Assembly: GCA_016793245.1 (NCBI GenBank)
Contig: JAEUHW010000012.1
Span: 1-64,000, forward strand
Direction of reading: 5' to 3'
Source of the DNA: Planctomycetota bacterium
Lineage (GTDB): Bacteria > Planctomycetota > UBA1135 > JADKAF01
Length of the DNA stretch: 64,000 nucleotides
Part shown: one piece after another, positions 28,170 to 35,967 of the stretch
How the letters are laid out: each line of letters begins with the position of its first letter
Numbering within the stretch: position 1 is the first letter of the stretch
Notes under the pieces: model-generated
What the model saw: the letters and a program-made list of their open reading frames with translations, nothing else
Told to the model about the DNA's origin: nothing
The model's database searches: none
Position numbers and translations under genes: made by a program

Positions 28170-29267
28170 ATGCGCCCGAACTCCATCCCTCCGCGCAACG
28201 CGATCTTCCTGCTGGCCGCGAGCTTCCTCTGCTCGCTCACGCCGAGCTGCCTGTGGGGCCTCAGCGACGAGGAGGAGAAGGCCCTCACCTTCTACCGCAG
28301 CCAAGCGATCTACTGGGTCGGCAAGCAGCGCTACCGCGAAGCGCGCCAACAGGCGCAGCGCGGGCTCGAGATCGACGCCGACGACTACGAGCTGAACCGG
28401 CTGATGGGCTATTCGATGGTGATGATCGGCGAGCCGGAGCTCTTCTTCGGCGCGACCGACTACCTCGACAAGTGCGCGTCGCAGAACTGGTTCTCGTCGG
28501 ACTGGAAGCTCGATCTGGTCTACGGCCTCGCCTACCACCGGCAGGCGAAGTACTACCAGGTCGCGATCTTCGACCTGCGGCAGAAGATCGAGAAGACCTC
28601 CGATCCGGTGCAGAAGGCCGAGTACGGCGCGAAGGCGAAGGACTTCGAAGCCAAGATGACGGAGCGCTACGACAACGCGATCCGCCTCTTCTCCGGCATC
28701 GCCGGCGAGATGGACGACTACGACGTCGCCGTCGACAACCTGGCGCAGATCTACGCCAACCTGCGCCGCTGGGACGAAGCGCTCGCGCAGAGCGACATCT
28801 TCATCCGCAACGCCACGCAGGCGTTGAAGGACGAAGAGGCGATCCTGCTGAACGGCGACCTCTCCGCGGCGCAGGAAGAAGGCCATCTCGACTTGATCCG
28901 CCGCCATAAGGTGCGCATGGCGGAGATGCGCGGTCTCCGCGCCAGCATCTACTTCGAGGTCGGCCGCTTCGCCGACTCCGTCGCCGAGTTGGACGAGGTC
29001 CTGCAGCGCCTCGATACGAGCCGCGTCACCGAGTACTTCAATCGCGCCGAGGCGAAAGCAGCGCTGCTGGATCTGGATGGAGCGCGCTCCGACTACCTGA
29101 CCTTCCTGCGCCGCGCGGCAGCCAAGGCCGAGGACGCGCGCATCGCGGAGGCCCGCACGCGCTTGCAGGAGCTCGGTGTCGATCTGGAGAAGCTGCTCGA
29201 GCTCGATCTGGAACGTCTGCGCGCGCGCTCGATCCCCGACGTGCCGTCGCCGACGGACCGCGGCTGA
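28170..29267 (+). CDS. TPR-repeat lipoprotein
   Basis: Encodes 365 residues. A signal peptide with a possible lipobox (LTPSC, C at about residue 27) is followed by TPR-like helical repeats: AIYWVGKQRYREARQQAQRG at about 45-65, a block around DYDVAVDNLAQIYANLRRWDEA, and a third around GLRASIYFEVGRFADSVAEL. It probably acts as a periplasmic scaffold. It lies 42 bp before mgtE on the same strand; nothing links the two functionally. Confidence 0.85.
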   Translation: MRPNSIPPRNAIFLLAASFLCSLTPSCLWGLSDEEEKALTFYRSQAIYWVGKQRYREARQQAQRGLEIDADDYELNRLMGYSMVMIGEPELFFGATDYLDKCASQNWFSSDWKLDLVYGLAYHRQAKYYQVAIFDLRQKIEKTSDPVQKAEYGAKAKDFEAKMTERYDNAIRLFSGIAGEMDDYDVAVDNLAQIYANLRRWDEALAQSDIFIRNATQALKDEEAILLNGDLSAAQEEGHLDLIRRHKVRMAEMRGLRASIYFEVGRFADSVAELDEVLQRLDTSRVTEYFNRAEAKAALLDLDGARSDYLTFLRRAAAKAEDARIAEARTRLQELGVDLEKLLELDLERLRARSIPDVPSPTDRG

Positions 29268-29309
29268 TTCGGGCACCAGCTCCGAGCAACGAATCCGGAT
29301 CGCGCGCCC

Positions 29310-30734
29310 ATGACCGAGACGACGCGCCTCTTCTTGCCCGAGATCCGCGAGATGCTCGCGGACGGACAAGCCGGTGAGGTCGTGCAGGTCCTGCGCGACG
29401 TGCACCCGTCGGACTGGGCCGAGCTGCTCACCGATCTCGAGGGCTCCGAGCGCGAGCAGCTCTTCCGCGCGCTGCACGAGGATCTCGACCTCCAGCTCGG
29501 CGTCTTCCGGCAGCTCGAAGCCGAAGCGCAAGTCGAGCTCCTGCGCGCCGTCGGTCACGAGGCGCTGGCTCCGCTCTTGCCGCGCCTGCCGTCGGACGAG
29601 CAGACCGACTTCGTCGCCGCGCTCGCCGAGGATGAGCAGCGGCAGATCCTCTCCGGGCTCCCGCCCGCCGATCGAGCCGACGTCACGCGCCTGCTGCGCT
29701 ACACCGACGGCACGATCGGCTCCTGCATGCAGACCGAGTTCGTCGCGGTCGATCAGGCGGACACGGCGGAGCTGGCCCTCCAACGCGTGCGACGCGCGCC
29801 GCGCGAAGCGCCGGTGTCGGTGCTCTACGTCCTCGACGACCAGCGCCGCCTGCTCGGCCGCGTTTCGCTGACGAAGCTCGTGCGCGCCGAGTCCGACACG
29901 CGGCTCGAAGAGCTCTTCGAGCCCCAGGTGCAGGCCTTGCAGGCCGATGCCCCGCGCGAAGACGCGGTGCGCGCGCTGCAGAAGTACGACGTCGTCGCGC
30001 TGCCGGTGATCAATCCCTTCGAGCAGCTGATCGGGATCATCACCTACGACGACGTGATGGACGTGATGGAAGAGGAAGCGACGGAGGACGCCCAGATGAT
30101 GGGCGCCGTCTCGCCTCTCGAATCGAGCTATCTGCAGACCAGCATCTGGACCTTCGCCAACAAGCGCGGCGGCTGGCTCACGGTGCTCTTCTTCGGCCAG
30201 TTCCTCACCCTCGCGGTGATGAGCCTCTTCCCCGATGCGCGCGTCGCGGCGGCGACGGCGCATCCCGAGCACTTGCTCGCCACGGTGACCGCGCTGCTCA
30301 TGTTCATCCCGCTCGTCGTCTCGGCCGGAGGCAATTGCGGTTCGCAATCGGCGACGCTGATCTGCCGCGCGCTCGCCACCGATGACATCACGCTGCGAGA
30401 CTGGTGGCGCGTCGCCTTGCGCGAGCTCGCGATGGGCATGCTCCTCGGCACCTTCGTCGCGGGCCTCGGCTACTTCTATGCCCGCTACCTCTTCCACCAG
30501 CCGGAGTTCCGCGCACAGGACTACGCGCTGGTGGTGGCGCTCTCGCTCGTCGGCATCATGACCTTCGCCAACCTGCTCGGAGGGCTGCTGCCGTTCGTGC
30601 TGAAGCGGATCGGCCTCGATCCGGCGATCGCCTCGACCCCGCTCGTCGCCTCGCTCTCCGACGCGACCGGCACCTTGATCTTCTACACCGTGTCCTGGTT
30701 CGTGATCTTGGAGCCCTTGCTCTCGGGCTCGTGA
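29310..30734 (+). CDS. mgtE: MgtE-type magnesium transporter
   Basis: Encodes 474 residues. Mg2+-gated Mg2+ channel of the inner membrane. It has the usual order: N-terminal superhelical MgtE_N domain (about 20-130), two CBS domains (about 140-260), a plug helix, and five membrane helices from about residue 285. The selectivity region is present as FIPLVVSAGGNCGSQSAT, with further segments in LLPFVLKRIGLDPAIASTPLV (split here). The gene is complete and ends at a strong hairpin shared with the opposing PDZ gene. Confidence 0.96.
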   Translation: MTETTRLFLPEIREMLADGQAGEVVQVLRDVHPSDWAELLTDLEGSEREQLFRALHEDLDLQLGVFRQLEAEAQVELLRAVGHEALAPLLPRLPSDEQTDFVAALAEDEQRQILSGLPPADRADVTRLLRYTDGTIGSCMQTEFVAVDQADTAELALQRVRRAPREAPVSVLYVLDDQRRLLGRVSLTKLVRAESDTRLEELFEPQVQALQADAPREDAVRALQKYDVVALPVINPFEQLIGIITYDDVMDVMEEEATEDAQMMGAVSPLESSYLQTSIWTFANKRGGWLTVLFFGQFLTLAVMSLFPDARVAAATAHPEHLLATVTALLMFIPLVVSAGGNCGSQSATLICRALATDDITLRDWWRVALRELAMGMLLGTFVAGLGYFYARYLFHQPEFRAQDYALVVALSLVGIMTFANLLGGLLPFVLKRIGLDPAIASTPLVASLSDATGTLIFYTVSWFVILEPLLSGS

Positions 30735-30740
30735 ACGAGA

Positions 30741-30773
30741 GCGGGCGCGCGGGCTCGTGCCACGCGCGCCCGC
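30741..30773. terminator. Bidirectional terminator hairpin between mgtE and PDZ gene
   Basis: An 11-bp perfect GC stem, GCGGGCGCGCG at 30741-30751 and CGCGCGCCCGC at 30763-30773, in the 64 bp between two convergent genes. No T-tract is evident on either side, but place and stability suggest it ends both transcripts. Confidence 0.6.
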
Positions 30774-30798
30774 CTCGAAGACCTGCGCCGACGCCGCT

Positions 30799-32079
30799 CT
30801 ACTTGCCGCCGGCGGGCCCCTCGAGCTTCTTCGGAGCGAGCGGTGCCGCAGGCAGCTCCGCCGAGCCGCTGGCGGGCTTCTCGTTCCTCGACGTCGGCGG
30901 CCGCTGCGCTTCCATCGTGACGCGACCGCTCGAGAAGCGCAGCACCTCGACGCGCACCTTGGCGTCGAGCGGCGTGCGCGCGAGCGCCGCGCGGATCGAC
31001 TCGGGCGTGCGCACCGCTTCGCCCTGGATGCTCAGGATCACGTCCTTCGCGCGCAGACCGAGGCGCTGCGCGAGCGAGCCATCGATCACTTCCTGGACGA
31101 GCAAGCCGGTGGACTGGGGCAGCTCCAGGAAGCTCGCGACCTCGGGATGCAGCGGCTCGATCTTCACGCCGAGGCGCTCGTGCGGAGCGGGCTCCGTCGC
31201 CGGAGGGAGCTCATCGACGCCGGGCAGATCGCGGAAGCCCTCGAGCAACTTCATGCGTTCCCGCAGCGGCTGCAGCGCTTCATCCTGCAGGCGCGGTAGA
31301 CGCTGGAAGGCGTCGGGGATCTCGCGCTCGAGCTGTTTTCGCAGCTCCTCGAAGCCCTCGAAGGCCTGCCCATCGAGATCGGTGTGCAAACGCTCGATCT
31401 GCTTCTTCAGGTCTTCGATGCCGGGGAGCTCCCGGCCTCGACCGATGCGGATGCCGGGGAGCAGATCGGGGTGCTGCCGCTGCAGCTCCTCCATCGACTC
31501 CGCCTCGTAGGTCTTCGTCTCGCGCTGACCATCGACCTCTTCGGTGACCGTCACCTTCACGCGACCGTCGGGGCCGATCTGCACGGATTGCGAGCTGCCG
31601 CGTCCGAAGCGCCCGACTCCGGGCTGCGGTGCGGGTTCCTGTCCGTCGACTTCGCGCGGCTTCTCCGCGCTACCCGCGTCGTGGCGCTCGAGGCGCGAGC
31701 TCGGCGAGGGCGTCGCCTGCGCTTCTTCGAGGCGCCGAAGGAGCTTCCGCGCGTTCCAACGGACCTCGGGATCCTTCGATTCCTGCGCGGCGCGATCGAG
31801 CGCCGCGCGCGCTTCTTCGCCCCGGGCGGCGAGCGCTTCCCGGGCGCGCGAGCGAACGGCATCGTCGGGCGAGCCGAGCTGCTCGATCAGTTCGGAGAAC
31901 GCGTTCGAGCTCGGTGTTCCGCTCTTCGCTCGATCGCGCGGCTCTTGGCTCGGCGTGGCCGAGCTCTCGGTGGTCCGCGGAGAGGGATCCTGCAGTAACG
32001 CGAAGCCGGCCGGCATGGCGGGACCGTTCGTCCAGGCCAGGGCGGGCAGCGCCAGCAAGGCGATCACGGGCGTGCGCAT
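30799..32079 (-). CDS. Secreted PDZ-domain protein with HEAT-like segment
   Basis: Encodes 426 residues. A signal peptide-like N terminus (VIALLALPALAWTNGPAM) is followed by a short HEAT/ARM-like stretch (about 60-115: SPDDAVRSRAREALAARG, DPEVRWNARKLLRRLEE), a charged middle, and one PDZ domain (about 303-385: RLGVKIEPLHPEVASFLEL, VIDGSLAQRLGLRAKDVILS). No protease domain is present. It starts 3 bp after the stop of the pseudo-HtrA gene, as the fourth gene of the sigma/anti-sigma operon, and probably works with it in the envelope. Confidence 0.85.
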   Translation of the reverse strand: MRTPVIALLALPALAWTNGPAMPAGFALLQDPSPRTTESSATPSQEPRDRAKSGTPSSNAFSELIEQLGSPDDAVRSRAREALAARGEEARAALDRAAQESKDPEVRWNARKLLRRLEEAQATPSPSSRLERHDAGSAEKPREVDGQEPAPQPGVGRFGRGSSQSVQIGPDGRVKVTVTEEVDGQRETKTYEAESMEELQRQHPDLLPGIRIGRGRELPGIEDLKKQIERLHTDLDGQAFEGFEELRKQLEREIPDAFQRLPRLQDEALQPLRERMKLLEGFRDLPGVDELPPATEPAPHERLGVKIEPLHPEVASFLELPQSTGLLVQEVIDGSLAQRLGLRAKDVILSIQGEAVRTPESIRAALARTPLDAKVRVEVLRFSSGRVTMEAQRPPTSRNEKPASGSAELPAAPLAPKKLEGPAGGK

Positions 32080-32082
32080 GAC

Positions 32083-33303
32083 TCACTCACCTTCTTTCTT
32101 CTTCGGGTTCGGCGATTCGGCCGAGCCGGGAGCGTCGGTAGCGACCTCCGGATTCAACTCCGCGGTCAGCCCCAGCGTCCTCCCGGATCGACGCACCGAC
32201 ATACGCAGCAGATGCGGCGGCTGTGAAGGCAGCTTGCGCAGCCCCGCCATGAAGTCCGCCGAGTTCCGCAGCGGGATGTCATCGAGCGCGGTGAGCACAT
32301 CGCCTTCGCGGAGCCCCGCGCGCTGCGCCGGCGAGCTCTCGAACACCGCCAGGATCTGGAACGGCTCGAAGGCCGAGGGCCCGCCCGAGGCGCCGAGCTC
32401 CGGTCTCCACACGTAGATGCCGATCCAGGGCTGCGATGGCCACGCCGGAGGCTGACCGTGCGTGCGCGAGAACTCGCGTTGGGCTTCGAGGGCCTCGGCG
32501 CGCAAGCGCGCGAGCGGGATCGCACAAGTGATCGCGGGCTCTCTCGAGTTCATCCCGCGCATGCGCTCTTCGCTGGCTCGCTCGCCGCCGTCCTGCGCTT
32601 CTTCGCCTTCGCCGACGACTTCGAGGTCGGGCAGGAACGCGATCGCTCTCCCGCGCGGATCGACGAGCACTCCGCCATGAGCGGCCGGCCCGAGATCCTG
32701 CTGCAGCACGATGAGCCCCGTACGTCCGCGGCGCGTCTGCCCGACCGCGCTCAAGTTGACCGTCCAGCGCGCGAGCTCGGGCTGACCGCGCACGTCCAGC
32801 GCCGAGGTCGGCGCGACCGCGATCGCGAAGCTGCCCGAGCTCGAGCTCTCCTCGGGGGCGAGGTCGAGCGGTGCCAACGCGAGCTGCGAGTCGGCGTCGA
32901 TCTGCAGACGCACGAAGACCGCCGTGCGCGACTCGTTCGCTCCGATCACATACGCGAGGCACGCGCGGCGCGTCCCGAGCAGGCGCACATACGCGCGATC
33001 GCGCGAGCGGAACGCGGGGTGGAACGGCAGAGCGACGAGGCGCTCCGCGGGCTCCACGACGACGCCCGCGGTATGGAGGTTGGTCTCGGCATCGAGCTTG
33101 AGCTCGACGTGGGCCAACACCTCCTTCGCGCGCTCCGCCGCCGAGCGAACCTCGGAGCCGAGACGCTCGAGAACCGGGATCACCGCTTCGGGCGCCTCGG
33201 CACCCTGGAAGCAGGTGGGCGGTCCTCCTGCACTCGCGGCGCCGGCCGCGACCGAGAGGGCGATCAGCGCGCCGAGCAGGCCATGCAGCGTCTCGCGGAG
33301 CAT
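32083..33303 (-). CDS. HtrA-like protein without catalytic residues, PDZ domain
   Basis: Encodes 406 residues. A signal peptide (about 1-25, ALIALSVAAGAASA) precedes a region (about 75-225) that aligns with the trypsin-like core of HtrA/DegS: GVVVEP, then a His (H95), a strand where the catalytic Asp should be (SRTAVFVRL has Ala there), and AAHGGVLVDPRGRAIAF in place of GNSGGP, with His for the nucleophile Ser. A PDZ domain lies at about 295-385 (PAQRAGLREGDVLTALDDI). It is thus a probable pseudo-protease. It lies 10 bp after the anti-sigma gene and 3 bp before another PDZ gene. The alignment is by eye. Confidence 0.7.
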   Translation of the reverse strand: MLRETLHGLLGALIALSVAAGAASAGGPPTCFQGAEAPEAVIPVLERLGSEVRSAAERAKEVLAHVELKLDAETNLHTAGVVVEPAERLVALPFHPAFRSRDRAYVRLLGTRRACLAYVIGANESRTAVFVRLQIDADSQLALAPLDLAPEESSSSGSFAIAVAPTSALDVRGQPELARWTVNLSAVGQTRRGRTGLIVLQQDLGPAAHGGVLVDPRGRAIAFLPDLEVVGEGEEAQDGGERASEERMRGMNSREPAITCAIPLARLRAEALEAQREFSRTHGQPPAWPSQPWIGIYVWRPELGASGGPSAFEPFQILAVFESSPAQRAGLREGDVLTALDDIPLRNSADFMAGLRKLPSQPPHLLRMSVRRSGRTLGLTAELNPEVATDAPGSAESPNPKKKEGE

Positions 33304-33313
33304 GCGGCCTCGC

Positions 33314-33970
33314 TCAGTAATTCGAGTTCGGCCCGGAGCGGCCGACGAAGTGGGTCTGGCTTCCGCGGGGCGCGCGATCGATCTCCGGAGTTCGCGGCGC
33401 GCCGGAACGCGCAGGATCGAGCACGCCGGCATCGAAGAGATCGCGCACCTCGGAGCGGACCTGCTGCAGCGACGAGGCCGGACGCAGGCCCCCCGCATCG
33501 CCCTCGAGATGAGAGGCGAGCTTCAGGCCCAGCGCGAGAAGGCTCGCACCGAGCAGTCCCGCGGCGAGTGCGATGCGCCAACCCGCAGGAAGGCGTGCCC
33601 CAATATCGAGGAGCCGCCGCGACCGGCTCTTCGGCAGCAACGGCGACGCGAGGGCTTCGTGCATCTGCACGCGCAGTCGCTCCCACAGCACGCTGCCGCC
33701 GCCGCTCGCGGGCGACTGACCAGCGGCGTTTCCGTTTCCCGGCGCCGACTCCAGCTCGCGCAGCGTGCGGAACGCGCTCAGCGCCTGTTGATGAGCGCGC
33801 AGCGCGCGCGCACATCCGAGGCAGGAGCGCAGGTGCTCCGCGACGGTCGCGCCGAGCTCCGGCTCCAAGTCCCCTCCCACGTGGAGAGGCAGCAGGTCTT
33901 CGACTCTTCGACAACGCATCAGGGGGATCTCGGAGAGAGCCGCGGGAAGCTGGCGGCCCAGGGGACTCAT
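33314..33970 (-). CDS. Zinc-finger anti-sigma factor (zf-HC2 type)
   Basis: Encodes 218 residues from ATG 33970. An anti-sigma zinc-binding motif is clear: MRC followed by EHLRSCLGC (H-x3-C-x2-C). A single membrane helix (WRIALAAGLLGASLLALGLKL, shown as one segment around residues 135-155) is followed by a short extracytoplasmic domain. It begins 20 bp after the ECF sigma gene and should hold that sigma factor at the membrane. An in-frame ATG at 33919 (MRCRR) is another possible start. Confidence 0.85.
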   Translation of the reverse strand: MSPLGRQLPAALSEIPLMRCRRVEDLLPLHVGGDLEPELGATVAEHLRSCLGCARALRAHQQALSAFRTLRELESAPGNGNAAGQSPASGGGSVLWERLRVQMHEALASPLLPKSRSRRLLDIGARLPAGWRIALAAGLLGASLLALGLKLASHLEGDAGGLRPASSLQQVRSEVRDLFDAGVLDPARSGAPRTPEIDRAPRGSQTHFVGRSGPNSNY

Positions 33971-33990
33971 CGCATTTCGAGGCGCCGGAC

Positions 33991-34629
33991 TCAAGAGGAG
34001 GCGGGGTGCTCCTTCACCAAGCGTTCCCAGTGCTCCTTGAAGAGCTTGCGCGCGCGGTGGAGGCGCCAACGCACGGTGGCATGGCTGGCGCCGACCACCG
34101 GGGCGATCTCCTTGCAGCTCAGCCCCTCCAGATCGCGCAGCACGAGGACCGCGCGAAACGAAGAGGGCAGCTTCTCGATCACCCGCCGCACGAGCTGGCG
34201 CGTCTCCTCGCTCTCGGCCGGCGAATCGTCGCCGCGCTTCGCCGCCAGGCGCTCTTCGAGGCCGTCGAGCGGAACGGCCTTCTGCACGGCGATCTTGCGC
34301 AGCCGGTCGATGGCCAGGTTCTGCACGATGCGGAAGAACCAGGTGTAGAACGAGCGCGAGAAGTCGAAGCGATCGAGGGAGCGGTAGACCCGCAGGAAGG
34401 CCTCCTGGGCGACATCCCAGGCCTCTTCCTCGCGGTTCAGCAGCCCGAAGGCGATGAAGAACGCGCGCTTCTCGTAGCGCTCGACGAGCTCGCGGAACGC
34501 CTCCTCTTCCCCGCGCTGGGAGCGCAGGAGGAGGTCGGCGTCGCGGGCATCCCGCAGCGGATCGGGGCCCTGGGCCGCGCTCGGGCGGGGGTCGTTCGTG
34601 CGTTGGCTCACGAGGCGCAAGGCGTGCAT
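33991..34629 (-). CDS. ECF-type RNA polymerase sigma factor (RpoE-like)
   Basis: Encodes 212 residues. Region 2 (about 40-110: AFRELVERYEKRAFFIAFGL, SFYTWFFRIVQNLAIDRLRK) and region 4 (about 150-200: LPSSFRAVLVLRDLEGLSCK, SHATVRWRLHRARK) are intact. ATG 34629 is preceded by GGAG at 5 nt. The operon continues with a zinc-finger anti-sigma factor, a pseudo-HtrA and a PDZ protein, an arrangement that suggests an envelope-stress response. Confidence 0.94.
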   Translation of the reverse strand: MHALRLVSQRTNDPRPSAAQGPDPLRDARDADLLLRSQRGEEEAFRELVERYEKRAFFIAFGLLNREEEAWDVAQEAFLRVYRSLDRFDFSRSFYTWFFRIVQNLAIDRLRKIAVQKAVPLDGLEERLAAKRGDDSPAESEETRQLVRRVIEKLPSSFRAVLVLRDLEGLSCKEIAPVVGASHATVRWRLHRARKLFKEHWERLVKEHPASS

Positions 34630-34765
34630 GCCAGCTCCACGGGTTGCGGGTCCCCCCCGTTACGCGGGCCGGGTGCTCGATGTTGGAGCCGGTTCGAATT
34701 GCCCGGGGGTCGCCGGGGCCCGGGACCTTCTTCGATCCGCTTCGAGCCCTTCGCGCCGCCGGCGT

Positions 34766-35764
<999 letters not shown>

Positions 35765-35859
35765 GGCGCTCTCCGTGTCGGTCTGCCGAGCCGCGCGGTG
35801 GCGCGGTCGTCTCCTGGCATCGTGTTCGGCGAGGCTCCGCGTCGCAAGCCATTTTCGAG

Positions 35860-35888
35860 TGGCTGCTCTCTCTCGCGCTCCTTATCCT
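35860..35888 (+). promoter_or_regulatory. Possible purL promoter
   Basis: Plus strand: TGGCTG (35860-35865), a 17-bp spacer rich in CT, and TATCCT (35883-35888). The -35 box is poor. A TATCCT box also lies before ndk. The gap to the purL start is about 70 nt. Confidence 0.3.
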
Positions 35889-35967
35889 CTTCGCCTCCTC
35901 GCGGGGCCGGGGCCTTCGCACGCCGCGGTGGATCCCACCCGCTCTCCGCCCTTCGCGTCGAGCTCCC

